A stretch of DNA of 64,000 bases from Yersinia bercovieri ATCC 43970 (GCF_013282745.1 NZ_CP054044.1:1798001-1862000); one strand, 5' to 3'; counted from the stretch's first letter, positions 50,202 through 61,754 are shown. The notes: generated by a model not told the origin, from the sequence alone. Translations and numbers: made by a program.

Positions 50202-50402
50202 ATGAATTCAACCATTTTGTTAGCATTGGCGCTGGTTTTGGTGCTGGAAGGACTAGGCCCGATGCTTTATCCGAAAGCCTGGCGCAAAATGATCCAGGCG
50301 ATGACTCAATTACCTGATGCCACTTTACGCCGTTTTGGTGGAGGATTAGTGGTTGCGGGCGTTGTTATCTACTACATGTTGCGTAGCCGCATGGGTGGCT
50401 AA
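50202..50402 (+). CDS. yjeT: Small membrane protein YjeT (DUF2065)
   Basis: A 66-residue protein with two hydrophobic segments: MNSTILLALALVLVLEGLGPMLYPKAW and LRRFGGGLVVAGVVIYYMLRSRM. It matches E. coli YjeT (65 aa), a conserved membrane protein of unknown function that follows hflC. The ATG at 50202 gives the family N-terminus. The group II intron now separates it from hflC by almost 2 kb, starting 32 bases upstream of the gene, so its expression depends on readthrough of the intron or a new promoter. Confidence 0.92.
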   Translation: MNSTILLALALVLVLEGLGPMLYPKAWRKMIQAMTQLPDATLRRFGGGLVVAGVVIYYMLRSRMGG

Positions 50403-50468
50403 ATGTAAGCACAAAAATTGTTCAGTTATGTGTTAAAAAGTACTGAAAGCCGCGGTATGAGATGTTAG

Positions 50469-51800
<1,332 letters not shown>

Positions 51801-51860
51801 TTTATGATTAATTGGCTTATCGCCAAAAATCAGCATTCAGATGTGCGTGTTTGAAGTAAT

Positions 51861-51883
51861 AGCCGGGCTTGCGTCCGGCTTTA
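51861..51883 (+). terminator. Terminator of purA
   Basis: AGCCGG(G)/(T)CCGGCT stem and TTTATTG tract, 60 bases after purA. The rest of the gap up to nsrR (to 52147) contains the nsrR promoter and no gene I can support. A 43-codon open frame at 51884-52012 has no recognisable homology. Confidence 0.75.
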
Positions 51884-52147
51884 TTGTTTATCCCCCTCTT
51901 GCATTTGCTGCTTGCCGGCAACACCAATGAGTTTGGGTATAAAATCTATGCTGAAATTGCCTCCAATATGCCGTTTTACATCAAAAAAACCACCCGTCAC
52001 CTAAATGATTAGTCGCAAGCTTTATGGCTGGTTTATCATCCAAAGTATAAGTTTTCTAAATAGCACCTAGAATCACACTTATGACCGATCAACAATGTGT
52101 CATCTTAGATGGGTTTAAGCCGGGTAAACTGATACTCAGGGGTATAC

Positions 52148-52573
52148 GTGCAGTTAACAAGTTTTACTGATTATGGTTTGCGGGCGCTTACTTATATGGC
52201 CTCGCTACCTGAAGGCCAAATGACTAACATTACTCAGGTAACTGAGGTCTATGGCGTGTCTCGCAATCATATGGTTAAAATAATCAATCAGTTGAGCCGT
52301 GTCGGGTTGGTAACGGCGGTGCGGGGTAAAAACGGTGGAATACGGTTGGGAAAACCTGCCGAACAGATTCGAATTGGTGATGTTGTGCGCCAGCTTGAGC
52401 CACTCTCTTTGGTAAATTGCAGTAGCGATTTTTGCCACATAACACCCGCTTGCCGTCTGAAACAAGTGCTTAATCAGGCGGTACAGAGTTTCCTTAACGA
52501 GCTGGATAACTATACTTTGGCTGACATGGTCCAAGATAATACCCCGCTCTATAAGCTATTACTTGTTGAATAG
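52148..52573 (+). CDS. nsrR: Nitric oxide-sensing repressor NsrR
   Basis: A 141-residue Rrf2-family repressor of NO-detoxification genes. The winged helix is at residues 1-80 ([54 protein letters not shown]). The iron-sulfur cysteines are in [15 protein letters not shown]. The start is GTG ([11 protein letters not shown]), as the family N-terminus [13 protein letters not shown] requires. It lies upstream of rnr with 111 bases between. Confidence 0.97.
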   Translation: MQLTSFTDYGLRALTYMASLPEGQMTNITQVTEVYGVSRNHMVKIINQLSRVGLVTAVRGKNGGIRLGKPAEQIRIGDVVRQLEPLSLVNCSSDFCHITPACRLKQVLNQAVQSFLNELDNYTLADMVQDNTPLYKLLLVE

Positions 52574-52684
52574 TTTTTATAATAAAACATGTGTATGCCC
52601 AATAAATTTGCAAGGTGCAGCCAACCCCCTGCAACTTTAAGTCTAAAGGGGATACAACCTGCTGCTGACAACGGAGGAGCCGCA

Positions 52685-55249
52685 ATGTCACAAGATCCAT
52701 TCTTGGAACGAGAAGCAGAGAAATATGAGTCACCAATCCCTAGCCGGGAATTCATTTTGGCTCATCTCGCAAAGCGCGAAACACCTGCCAGCCGTGAAGA
52801 GCTGGCCAACGAACTTAATCTCAGCGGCGAAGAGGCTTTAGAGGCTCTGCGTCGCCGCCTGCGCGCGATGGAGCGTGATGGGCAGTTAATCTTCACCCGC
52901 CGCCAGTGCTACGCCTTGCCGGAGCGCCTGGACTTATTACGCGGCACTGTTATTGGTCACCGTGATGGTTTCGGTTTTTTACGGGTTGAAGGCAGCAAAG
53001 ACGATCTCTATCTCTCTGCGGAGCAGATGAAAACCGCAATTCATGGCGATGTGGTATTGGCCCAAGCCGTTGGCGCTGATCGCAAAGGCCGCCGTGAAGC
53101 GCGTATCGTGCGGGTACTGGTGCCGAAAACCAGCCAAATCGTTGGTCGCTACTTTACCGATGCGGGCACGGGCTTTGTTGTACCTGATGATGGTCGTTTG
53201 AGTTTCGATATTCTGATCCCGCCGGAGGCTATCAACGGCGCACGCATGGGCTATATGGTGGTGGTCGAGTTGACCCAACGCCCAACTCGTCGTACCAAAG
53301 CAGTAGGTAAGATTGTTGAAGTTCTTGGTGAGAACATGGGCACCAGCATGGCGGTGGATATCGCGCTGCGCACCCATGAGATCCCGCACACTTGGCCGCC
53401 TCAGGTGGAAAAACAGGTCGCAGACCTGAAAGAACAAGTGCCGGAAGAGGCGAAAAAAGGGCGGGTGGATTTACGCAACCTGCCATTGGTCACCATTGAT
53501 GGCGAAGATGCCCGTGACTTTGATGACGCCGTGTATTGCGAGAAAAAACGCGGCGGCGGCTGGCGTTTATGGGTTGCTATTGCGGATGTCAGCTACTATG
53601 TGCGCCCGCGCACAGCACTGGATGATGAAGCCCGTAGCCGTGGTAACTCAGTCTACTTCCCGTCGCAAGTGGTTCCAATGCTGCCGGAAGTGCTGTCAAA
53701 CGGCCTTTGCTCTCTGAATCCGCAGGTCGATCGCCTGTGTATGGTGTGCGAGATGACCATCTCCTCACAGGGTAAGCTTTCGTCTTATAAGTTCTACGAA
53801 GCGGTAATGAGCTCCCATGCGCGTCTGACCTATACCAAAGTGTGGCGCATTATTGATGGTGAAGAGTCACTGCGTGAGCAATATAAGCCGCTGGTGCCGC
53901 ACCTGTTAGAACTGCATACCATGTACAAGGCGATGGATCAGGCCCGTGCCGAACGTGGCGGTATTGCGTTCGAAACCGAAGAAGCCAAGTTTATTTTCAA
54001 CGCCGACCGACGCATTGAACGCATCGAGTCGACCGTGCGTAATGACGCGCATAAGCTGATTGAAGAGTGCATGATTTCGGCGAATATCGCCGCCGCGCGT
54101 TTTGTGGAAAAACATAACGAGCCGGCCCTGTTCCGTGTGCATGACCGCCCAAGTGACGACCATATCTCAGCGCTGCGTAGCGTGCTCAATGAGCTGGGTC
54201 TGACACTCGGTGGTGGCCTGAAACCTGAGCCGAAAGACTATGCGGTGCTGATGGATGAAGTCGCTGATCGTCCGGATCATGAGATGCTGCAAACCATGTT
54301 GCTGCGCTCGATGAAACAAGCGATTTACGATCCGGAAAACCGCGGTCACTTTGGCCTGGCGCTGGCCTCCTATGGTCACTTCACCTCACCAATTCGTCGC
54401 TATCCTGATTTGGCGATGCATCGGGCTATCAAGTACCAACTGGCCAAAGAGCAAGGCAATGTGAAAGAGCGCTGGACACCGACCGGTGGCTGGCACAGTG
54501 AGTACGAAGAGATGCTGCAATTGGGCGAACACTGCTCAATGACTGAACGCCGCGCGGATGAAGCCACCCGCAATGTAGCAGACTGGCTGAAGTGCGACTT
54601 CATGCAGGATCAGGTGGGCAAAGAGTTCACCGGTATTATCGCCAGTGTCACCGGCTTTGGCTTCTTTGTGCGCCTCGACGATCTGTTTATTGATGGTTTG
54701 GTGCATGTTTCCAGTCTCGACAATGACTACTATCGTTATGACAATATCGGCCAACGGTTGATCGGTGAATCCTCCGGTATGGTTTACCGCTTGGGTGATA
54801 CCGTGGAAATTCGCGTGGAAGCGGTGCATATGGATGAGCGCAAAATTGATTTTGCTCTGGTTTCCAGTGCGCGTAAGCCGCGTGGTGAGGGCAAAACCGC
54901 CCGTGATAAGGCGAAGAGAGCTGATGGTCAACGTAGTATGCGCGATACCTCCTCAAATCGTGGCGGTCGTGGCAGTTCATCCGGTGCGCCGCGTCGTGAT
55001 CGTGCACCAACGGGGGATCACGCCCCGGCGGCGGCTGGGCAAAAACGGCCTCGTCGCGCTAAAAAGCCCGTGAATTTCGAGCCAGATAGTGCTTTCCGTC
55101 CGGTAGATGCCGCTGCAACTTTGGACGACAAAGCGATCGCTGAGAAAAAAGCCAAAGCGAAAGCGAAAAGAGCCTCCGCTAAGACGAAAAAAATTGCCGC
55201 CGCCACCAAGGCTAAGCGCGCGAAGAAGAAAACCAGTAGCGAGCAGTAA
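52685..55249 (+). CDS. rnr: Ribonuclease R
   Basis: An 854-residue RNB-family 3'-5' exoribonuclease that degrades structured RNA and acts in trans-translation and cold shock. It has an N-terminal helix-turn-helix, cold-shock domains ([15 protein letters not shown]), and the RNB core with [19 protein letters not shown] (catalytic aspartates) and [15 protein letters not shown]. An S1 domain ([21 protein letters not shown]) and a long Lys/Arg/Ala-rich tail end the protein. E. coli RNase R is 813 residues; the extra length is in the basic tail. The ATG at 52685 has CGGAGGAG upstream and gives [14 protein letters not shown]. Confidence 0.97.
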   Translation: MSQDPFLEREAEKYESPIPSREFILAHLAKRETPASREELANELNLSGEEALEALRRRLRAMERDGQLIFTRRQCYALPERLDLLRGTVIGHRDGFGFLRVEGSKDDLYLSAEQMKTAIHGDVVLAQAVGADRKGRREARIVRVLVPKTSQIVGRYFTDAGTGFVVPDDGRLSFDILIPPEAINGARMGYMVVVELTQRPTRRTKAVGKIVEVLGENMGTSMAVDIALRTHEIPHTWPPQVEKQVADLKEQVPEEAKKGRVDLRNLPLVTIDGEDARDFDDAVYCEKKRGGGWRLWVAIADVSYYVRPRTALDDEARSRGNSVYFPSQVVPMLPEVLSNGLCSLNPQVDRLCMVCEMTISSQGKLSSYKFYEAVMSSHARLTYTKVWRIIDGEESLREQYKPLVPHLLELHTMYKAMDQARAERGGIAFETEEAKFIFNADRRIERIESTVRNDAHKLIEECMISANIAAARFVEKHNEPALFRVHDRPSDDHISALRSVLNELGLTLGGGLKPEPKDYAVLMDEVADRPDHEMLQTMLLRSMKQAIYDPENRGHFGLALASYGHFTSPIRRYPDLAMHRAIKYQLAKEQGNVKERWTPTGGWHSEYEEMLQLGEHCSMTERRADEATRNVADWLKCDFMQDQVGKEFTGIIASVTGFGFFVRLDDLFIDGLVHVSSLDNDYYRYDNIGQRLIGESSGMVYRLGDTVEIRVEAVHMDERKIDFALVSSARKPRGEGKTARDKAKRADGQRSMRDTSSNRGGRGSSSGAPRRDRAPTGDHAPAAAGQKRPRRAKKPVNFEPDSAFRPVDAAATLDDKAIAEKKAKAKAKRASAKTKKIAAATKAKRAKKKTSSEQ

Positions 55250-55342
55250 TGGCTGCTGTTGCCGGGTGGCTTCGGTCACCCGCATTAATTTAATCATTGG
55301 CAGGCAAATTATCTTGTCAGCCAACACATGTAAAAGAGCATC

Positions 55343-56083
55343 ATGAGCGAAATTATTTACGGCATTCACGCCGTCAAAGCCTTGCTAGACAACGACCCAC
55401 AACGTTTCCTGGAAGTTTTTATTCTGAAAGGTCGTGACGATCGTCGCCTACAGCCATTGATCGCGGAGCTGGAAGCTGCCGGTTTAGTGATTCAGGTTGC
55501 CAACCGCCAATGGCTGGACGCGCAGGTTGAGGGCGGGGTGCATCAGGGGATCGTGGCGCGGGTACGTGAAGGGCGTCAGTATCAGGAAAATGATCTACCG
55601 GCCTTGCTAAAAAGTGTGGAGATGCCTTTTCTGCTGGTGCTGGATGGTGTCACTGATCCACATAATTTGGGCGCTTGCTTACGTAGCGCGGATGCCGCCG
55701 GTGTTCATGCGGTTATTGTGCCACGGGATCGCTCCGCACAGCTCAATGCCATCGCCAAAAAAGTAGCCAGCGGCGCGGCGGAAAATGTGCCATTGATTAA
55801 AGTGACGAATCTGGCGCGTACCCTGCGAGTGCTGCAAGAGCACAATGTATGGATTGTCGGCACGGCGGGTGAAGCGGACCACACTCTGTATCAGAGCAAG
55901 ATGACTGGCCCGATGGCGCTGGTGATGGGAGCTGAAGGCGAAGGTATGCGCCGTTTAACTCGTGAACACTGTGATGAGCTGATCAGCATTCCGATGGCGG
56001 GGACTGTTTCTTCGCTAAACGTGTCGGTTGCCACTGGAGTCTGCTTATTTGAAGCTGTGCGCCAGAGAGCGCTGAAAGCTTAA
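55343..56083 (+). CDS. rlmB: 23S rRNA Gm2251 methyltransferase RlmB
   Basis: A 246-residue SpoU-family knotted methyltransferase that 2'-O-methylates G2251 in the peptidyl-transferase P loop. The N-terminal substrate domain is residues 1-75. The catalytic domain has [47 protein letters not shown] and [18 protein letters not shown] (SAM-binding knot). The start lies 93 bases after rnr. Confidence 0.97.
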   Translation: MSEIIYGIHAVKALLDNDPQRFLEVFILKGRDDRRLQPLIAELEAAGLVIQVANRQWLDAQVEGGVHQGIVARVREGRQYQENDLPALLKSVEMPFLLVLDGVTDPHNLGACLRSADAAGVHAVIVPRDRSAQLNAIAKKVASGAAENVPLIKVTNLARTLRVLQEHNVWIVGTAGEADHTLYQSKMTGPMALVMGAEGEGMRRLTREHCDELISIPMAGTVSSLNVSVATGVCLFEAVRQRALKA

Positions 56084-56110
56084 CTCTTCGCTCTTCACGT
56101 TTTGGCAAAA

Positions 56111-56132
56111 AGCCAACATTCACCGATGTTGG
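56111..56132 (+). repeat. 22-bp direct repeat, copy 1 (rlmB terminator hairpin)
   Basis: The stem CCAACATT...GATGTTGG around a short loop lies 28 bases after rlmB. An identical 22-bp sequence stands at 56299-56320. After this copy the downstream T run is missing (TTCAG instead), so the original terminator seems to have been split by the element between the copies. Confidence 0.85.
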
Positions 56133-56298
56133 TTCAGACTGCTGACAAACCCCGATGGCGCGATCTGGAACGGAGGGGTGGGTAGAAGAGTAAAGCGTCC
56201 GCGCCAGGGATGGCGCGGCTCGAGCCTCCAGGGAAGGATTTACGGCGTCTTTACGATCTACCTATTCCCTCCGCAACCGGTACTTTGTCAATAACCTC
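56133..56298. mobile_element. 166-bp fold-back (MITE-like) element inside a duplicated terminator
   Basis: The segment between the two 22-bp repeats forms a long imperfect hairpin. CGGAGGG (56171-56177) pairs with CCCTCCG (56267-56273), GTAAAGCG... with ...GTCTTTAC (56247-56254), and an inner CGCGCC/GGCGCG closes near 56200-56217. Near the ends, CTGACAAA and TTTGTCAA form short inverted ends. It has no coding capacity. It looks like a non-autonomous element, but the mobilising family was not identified. Confidence 0.6.
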
Positions 56299-56327
56299 AG
56301 CCAACATTCACCGATGTTGGCTTTTTT
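56299..56327 (+). terminator. rlmB terminator, copy 2 with T run
   Basis: The second copy of the 22-bp hairpin, here followed by CTTTTTT, which makes it a complete intrinsic terminator. Transcripts from rlmB would pass through the 166-bp element first. Confidence 0.75.
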
Positions 56328-56557
56328 ATTTTTTAAGCTGGAGATTCATCTAAATTATCAGTGATATATCAGTGATATATCGGTGTTTGATCCCTGTTTG
56401 TGATGAGTCTGCCAGCAAAAAACCCCGCCTACACCATACTTAACCCTGATTTATGAATGCCGATTATACATTCATACCTAAAGTTACTGGCATCACAGGT
56501 CGCTAATCCCCCTGTTGCGCCAAATACGAAGGGCATAGCACCTAAATGGAGGAAGGT

Positions 56558-58191
56558 ATGGAGTGGCAGACTCACTTGGTTTTCAATCAGCCTGAACCAT
56601 TATCAAACAGCAATTTATTTCTATCTGATATGGCATTGCGGGAAGCTGTAATGCGGGAGCACGCGGGTTGGGATAGAGAGGATCTCTCTCTGATTGGGCT
56701 ACAACTTGGCTCGCAGGAGTCACTGGAGTTAGGGCGACTGGCAAACAGTAATCCGCCTGAATTATTACGTTACGACGCCGTTGGCCAGCGCTTGGATCAG
56801 GTGAGATTCCACCCTGCGTGGTATGTGTTGATGCAGGAGCTGATCAAGCACCGGGCGCATAATCTGCCCTGGCAAGAGGATGCCCGTATTGGTTCCTTTG
56901 TGGCGCGTGCGGCACGTTTTATCCTGCATGCACAGGTGGAGGCAGGATCACTATGCCCAATTACCATGACATTTGGTGCCATTCCGCTGTTACAACAATC
57001 TCTCCCACCCTTATTTCACAACTGGTTGCCGCCACTGCTCTCAGATCGCTATGACCCTCATCAGGTCGTCGGTAGCCAGAAACGGGGCTTATTGATTGGC
57101 ATGGGCATGACCGAAAAACAGGGGGGGTCTGATGTGCTCAGCAATACCACTCGCGCCGAGCCGCTGGAAGCGCGCGGCCATGGTGAGGCCTATCGTCTGG
57201 TCGGGCACAAGTGGTTTTTCTCCGTGCCGCAAAGTGATGCGCACCTGGTGTTGGCACAGGCGGAGGGGGGATTATCCTGCTTCTTCCTGCCTAAAATATT
57301 GCCCGACGGCACCTATAACGCCATTCGATTAGAGCGGCTGAAAGATAAGCTTGGCAACCGCTCCAATGCCAGTAGTGAAGTTGAATTTGATCATGCCACC
57401 GCCTGGCTCTTGGGGATGAGGGTGACGGCATTCGCCAAATCCTGAAAATGGGCGGGTATACCCGCTTTGATTGTGCGCTGGGTAGTCATGGCCTGATGCG
57501 CCGTGCCTTCTCGGTCGCGCTGTATCATGCCTGGCAGCGGCAAGCTTTCGGTAAGGCACTGGTTGAGCAACCCTTAATGCGGCAGGTGCTGAGCCGCATG
57601 GCATTGCGTCTTGAGGGGCATACTGCACTGCTGATGCGCTTAGCGCGGGCATGGGAAAAGCCCCATGAGGCTCATGAGCAGATATTCAGTCGGCTGCTCA
57701 CCCCGGCGGCGAAATATCGCATTTGTGGGCAGGGCAGCGCCTTTGTCGCCGAGGCGATGGAGGTGCTGGGTGGGATCGGCTATTGCGAGCAGAGTGAACT
57801 GCCACGGCTGTATCGTGAAATGCCGGTCAACAGCATTTGGGAAGGCTCCGGCAACATTATGTGCCTGGATGTGCTGCGGACATTGCGCAAACTGCCCGCC
57901 GCAATCGACATGCTACAGCAAGAGTTCTACCCAGTGCGCGGGCAGAACCGCTTGTTTGATCGCGCATGGCGACAGTTGCAGCAGCGGCTTAAAACGCCCA
58001 AGGAGGAGCAGGGGCGAGCGCTCACTCAGCAACTCTTTGATCTGTGCTGCGCCGCACAATTACTGCGTTTTGCCTCGCCACCACTGGCTGATGCCTGGTG
58101 CCGCATGACACTCGACCATCGTGACCAATATATGTTACCCGAGGCCATTTGTGCGCCGCTATTGAGCCGTGCAACGGGGCTATCAATATAA
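56558..58191 (+). pseudogene. aidB: Acyl-CoA dehydrogenase-like AidB, split by a -1 frameshift
   Basis: Two frames together encode one AidB of about 544 residues (E. coli 541). AidB is a flavoprotein of the acyl-CoA dehydrogenase family, tied to the adaptive response to alkylating agents and able to bind DNA. Part one starts at the ATG 56558 (MEWQTHLVFNQPEPL), with GGAGGAAGG upstream, and keeps LCPITMTFGAIPL and GMGMTEKQGGSDVLSNTTRAE. After WLLG it leaves the frame at a run of four G (57412-57415) and stops at 57445. Adding one G restores WLLGDEGDGIRQILKMGG, and part two continues to 58191 with EVLGGIGYCEQSELPRLYREMPVNSIWEGSGNIMCLD. It may be a real mutation or a base-calling loss. If real, the DNA-binding C-terminus is lost. 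Confidence 0.9.
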
Positions 58192-58194
58192 CAT

Positions 58195-58503
58195 TTATTT
58201 GTACAACAGGGCGTTAGCATACCAAGTGCCGGGGTAAATACTGTCTGACATCATGATAATCAAATAGTAGGGTGCGCCGCTGGCGTTAGCCCTACGCTTA
58301 ATTTCTGCCTCTACATCCATTGGGCTGCCAAATACCTGAGCTGAGACAGTCCCCACTTTTTGCAAGTTGAGGCTCTGGGCGCGGGTGATTTCTTGTGCGT
58401 AAGGCTGAATCGCCGGTGGAGGAGCTGGCGTGACATGTAAAGCACTGCAAGCCGATAGCCCCAAAGTGATCAGTAAGAACACCACCGCACGTTTTATTGT
58501 CAT
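58195..58503 (-). CDS. bsmA: Small lipoprotein BsmA-like (DUF1471)
   Basis: A 102-residue lipoprotein. The signal peptide MTIKRAVVFLLITLGLSAC ends with Cys19. A Pro-rich spacer precedes a DUF1471/YhcN-type domain (VGTVSAQVFGSPMDVEAEIKRRANASGAPYYLIIMM...GTWYANALLYK). E. coli BsmA (YjfO) in the same position is a biofilm and peroxide-stress protein. The gene ends 3 bases past the convergent aidB. The companion yjfN was not seen. Confidence 0.82.
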   Translation of the reverse strand: MTIKRAVVFLLITLGLSACSALHVTPAPPPAIQPYAQEITRAQSLNLQKVGTVSAQVFGSPMDVEAEIKRRANASGAPYYLIIMMSDSIYPGTWYANALLYK

Positions 58504-58684
58504 CTTTGCCTCTTCGCTACTGATTTAAGTACCGCGCCGCGTATAAAGGGTAATATCTTGAAAGAAATTGATTTAAGACTTTATAACCTTATTTAGGCAC
58601 ACTGCATTTATCTAGTATAAGCCTGTTTTTCGAGCTTACATTGCACCGATAAATACTCGGCCTGATAAATATAGGATTGCCGCC

Positions 58685-59434
58685 ATGATTGAGATGTCGC
58701 TGGAAAACATTAATGGTATTGAGGTGATACATTCTGCCCCTGCGGGTCAGCGCCAGCAACCGCTACCGACCATTTTCTTCTATCATGGCTACACCTCGTC
58801 AAAAGAGGTCTACTCCTATTTCGCCTATGCCTTCGCGCAAGCTGGGTTTCGCACGATAGCACCTGATGCAGATATGCACGGTGCGCGCTTTAACGGCAAT
58901 GAAACCCAGCGCCTATCCCACTTCTGGGAGATTCTAAAATCAAATATTGATGAGCTGCCAGCACTTAAGCAGCATTATCAGCAGGCTGGATTGATTGATG
59001 GCGATCGTATCGGTGTGGCGGGCGCATCAATGGGGGGAATGACGACATTGGGGGCGCTTGCCCGCTATCCATGGGTGAGTGTCGCCGCAGACTTTATGGG
59101 ATCAGGCTACTTCAACTCACTGGCGCACAGCCTGTTTCCTCCGCTGGAGGCGGGACAAGGGGTCAGCCCTGCGGTATTTGAGCGCCGTTTAGCACCGCTG
59201 GCAGATTATGATCTCACTCATCAGTTGGACGTCATTGCCGGGCGGCCATTATTGGTTTGGCATGGAGAAGCGGATGATGTGGTGCCCGCCGAGGAGAGTG
59301 AGCGGTTAGTGCAGGCGCTGAGGGCCTGCGGGGGGGATCAGCATCTGACCTATCTGACAGAAGCGGGGATTGGCCATAAAATTACCCCGACAGCACTCAC
59401 TGCCGGAGTGAAATTCTTCGCAGAAAATTTATAA
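58685..59434 (+). CDS. yjfP: Esterase YjfP
   Basis: A 249-residue alpha/beta hydrolase, same length as E. coli YjfP, which has carboxylesterase activity on short substrates. The oxyanion region is FFYHGYTSSKEVYSYFAYA, the nucleophile elbow GVAGASMGGMTTLG (GxSxG), the acid in WHGEADDVVPAEES and the catalytic His in GIGHKITP. The physiological substrate is unknown. No signal peptide, so it is probably cytoplasmic. Confidence 0.9.
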   Translation: MIEMSLENINGIEVIHSAPAGQRQQPLPTIFFYHGYTSSKEVYSYFAYAFAQAGFRTIAPDADMHGARFNGNETQRLSHFWEILKSNIDELPALKQHYQQAGLIDGDRIGVAGASMGGMTTLGALARYPWVSVAADFMGSGYFNSLAHSLFPPLEAGQGVSPAVFERRLAPLADYDLTHQLDVIAGRPLLVWHGEADDVVPAEESERLVQALRACGGDQHLTYLTEAGIGHKITPTALTAGVKFFAENL

Positions 59435-59471
59435 AACGGTATGAGTGGTCAAGAATCAAGGGGATAAAAGC

Positions 59472-59491
59472 CCCCCGGCTAACCGGGGGGA
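59472..59491 (-). terminator. Terminator of yjfY
   Basis: CCCCCCGG and CCGGGGGG form an 8-bp GC stem around CTAA, followed on the minus strand by CTTTTAT. It could also weakly end yjfP transcripts on the plus strand, where no T run follows. Confidence 0.7.
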
Positions 59492-59513
59492 AGGGCATAT
59501 AACGGGCTATTCT

Positions 59514-59541
59514 TGGTTGTTGGTTGTTGGTTGTTGGTTGT
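59514..59541. repeat. Tandem repeat TTGGTTG x4
   Basis: Four perfect head-to-tail copies of a 7-bp unit lie between the yjfY stop and its terminator hairpin. It is non-coding. Copy number could vary between strains. Confidence 0.9.
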
Positions 59542-59575
59542 CGTATTCTCTGGTGTTGTATTTTTACGGCTGGGT

Positions 59576-59851
59576 CTAACGATAAATCTCTGCATTTACC
59601 CGAATGGAGCTGTTGCTACCTGGCTCATGCATCTGAGTGATGTGATAGGCGGTTGCGCCGCGTTCGTCAGCCATTTTGCTGATTTGCGCCACGGCATCAT
59701 CCGGGGAAACCACATTGTGGTTAAGGGAAATTTCGCCAATGCTGACACGTTGCTGCTGCATGGCTTCCTGACGGCTGATCTCTGTGGCGGCAAAGGTGTT
59801 GGCGGAGAGTAGTAAACTCAGTGTGGCTGCGATGGCTAGGATAGGTTTCAT
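59576..59851 (-). CDS. yjfY: Small periplasmic protein YjfY (DUF1471)
   Basis: A 91-residue exported protein with signal peptide MKPILAIAATLSLLLSANTFA followed by a YhcN/DUF1471 domain (ISLNHNVVSPDDAVAQISKMADERGATAYHITQMHEPGSNSSIRVNAEIYR). The final MHEPGSN...AEIYR closely follows E. coli YjfY (MREPGSN...ADIYR), at the same place upstream of rpsF. The ATG at 59851 has GGAG 6 bases upstream and gives the family length. Function unknown; family members respond to stress and affect biofilms. Confidence 0.87.
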   Translation of the reverse strand: MKPILAIAATLSLLLSANTFAATEISRQEAMQQQRVSIGEISLNHNVVSPDDAVAQISKMADERGATAYHITQMHEPGSNSSIRVNAEIYR

Positions 59852-60133
59852 AGGTGACTCCAATATCTTATTTACTTACTTTGAATAACTTTCAGTTTGC
59901 TTCGCCGCTTGTTATGCGGTGGATGTAAATAATTCTAGTCGCTTTTGTTAATTTAAAAATACATCAAGATTGATTCACTTGGTCAAAAAAAGTGAACAAT
60001 AATTATGTTGAGCTAATGATTTTATTGAAAGATTTAGCAGACTAATGGATAGATAACCATTGGTTAATTAATGAACAAAAAGTGCGATTTTTACTGCGTA
60101 ATGGTCAGAATAAGAATAAATCCCCGTCAGTCC
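59852..60133. other. AT-rich gap upstream of the rpsF promoter
   Basis: Some 280 bases of AT-rich sequence between yjfY and the rpsF promoter. It should contain the leftward yjfY promoter. No gene or strong structure was seen. Confidence 0.4.
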
Positions 60134-60162
60134 TTGAGTTTCCAGCGGCCCGCAAGTATAGT
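60134..60162 (+). promoter_or_regulatory. Sigma-70 promoter of rpsF-priB-rpsR-rplI
   Basis: TTGAGT (60134-60139) and TATAGT (60157-60162) are separated by exactly 17 bases. This lies about 100 bases upstream of rpsF and just before the structured leader. Confidence 0.75.
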
Positions 60163-60200
60163 TACGCGTCATTTTTCAGCCGCACACAAACACGTTCCTT

Positions 60201-60235
60201 GCCTCCATGGGCCGCGGTTGACCCTATCAGGAGGC
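60201..60235 (+). promoter_or_regulatory. S6:S18-binding leader motif upstream of rpsF
   Basis: GCCTCC (60201-60206) pairs with GGAGGC (60230-60235). Inside, GGG pairs with CCC around an unpaired CCGCGG segment. A stem with an internal CCG element in the rpsF leader is the known S6:S18 complex-binding RNA that mimics the 16S site and gives feedback control in many bacteria. Assignment rests on position and pairing, not on a covariance model. Confidence 0.6.
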
Positions 60236-60262
60236 TGAATAATCCGTAAGGAGCAATAATCG

Positions 60263-60655
60263 ATGCGTCATTACGAAATCGTTTTTATGGTCCATCCTGA
60301 CCAAAGCGAACAGGTTCCGGGCATGATCGAGCGCTATAGTGCAACTATCACTAATGCTGCTGGTACGATCCACCGTCTGGAAGACTGGGGCCGCCGTCAA
60401 CTGGCTTACCCGATCAATAAACTGCACAAAGCTCACTACGTTCTGCTGAACGTTGAAGCCCCGCAGGAAGCGATCGATGAGCTGGAAACAAACTTCCGCT
60501 TCAACGACGCCGTTATCCGTAGCATGGTTATGCGCGTTAAACACGCGGTAACTGAAGCATCACCAATGGTTAAAGCGAAAGACGAACGCCGTGAGCGTCA
60601 CGACTTCGCGTCAGAAGCCAATGATGATTCCGAAGCTGGGGATTCTGAAGAGTAA
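60263..60655 (+). CDS. rpsF: 30S ribosomal protein S6
   Basis: 130 residues, starting [25 protein letters not shown], with the conserved [17 protein letters not shown] segment. The C-terminal tail is acidic and ends SEE, the kind of end to which RimK adds glutamates. It is the first gene of the S6-PriB-S18-L9 operon. AAGGAG precedes the ATG. Confidence 0.98.
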
Positions 60656-60663
60656 TTGCCGTG

Positions 60664-61213
<550 letters not shown>

Positions 61214-61252
61214 TCGGCCACTGTCCATTAACGACTTTGAGAGGATAAGGTA

Positions 61253-61705
61253 ATGCAAGTTATTCTGCTTGATAAAGTAGCAAACCTGGGCAGCCTGGGT
61301 GACCAAGTGAACGTTAAAGCGGGCTACGCTCGTAACTTCCTGGTTCCACAAGGTAAAGCTGTTCCGGCAACTAAGAAAAATGTCGAGTTCTTTGAAGCAC
61401 GCCGTGCAGAATTGGAAGCCAAATTGGCTGACGTTCTGGCTGCAGCTGAAGCTCGCGCAACCAAAATTAACGAACTGGGCAGTGTCACTATCGCTTCTAA
61501 ATCTGGCGATGAAGGCAAACTGTTCGGCTCTATCGGTACTCGTGACATCGCTGATGCTGTAACTGCAGCTGGCGTTGCCGTGACCAAGAGCGAAGTTCGT
61601 CTGCCGAATGGCGTTCTGCGTACTACTGGTGAGCATGAAGTTCACTTCCAGGTACACAGCGACGTGTTCGCAAAACTGAACGTGATCGTGGTTGCAGAAG
61701 CGTAA
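61253..61705 (+). CDS. rplI: 50S ribosomal protein L9
   Basis: 150 residues. The N-terminal rRNA-binding domain is [36 protein letters not shown], then a long connecting helix and a C-terminal domain ending [33 protein letters not shown] precedes the ATG. It is the last gene of the operon. Confidence 0.98.
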   Translation: MQVILLDKVANLGSLGDQVNVKAGYARNFLVPQGKAVPATKKNVEFFEARRAELEAKLADVLAAAEARATKINELGSVTIASKSGDEGKLFGSIGTRDIADAVTAAGVAVTKSEVRLPNGVLRTTGEHEVHFQVHSDVFAKLNVIVVAEA

Positions 61706-61727
61706 GTTTCGCTGCTGTTAACCTGCT

Positions 61728-61754
61728 AAAACGCCAGCCTCGTGCTGGCGTTTT
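61728..61754 (+). terminator. Terminator of the rpsF operon
   Basis: A CGCCAGC/GCTGGCG stem flanked by AAAA and TTTTG, 26 bases after rplI. Confidence 0.85.

Noticed and set aside
51884..52012. 43-codon frame starting with TTG between purA and nsrR
   Set aside because: It begins inside the purA terminator T tract, has no ribosome site and no family I recognise; kept only as a note in the terminator entry.
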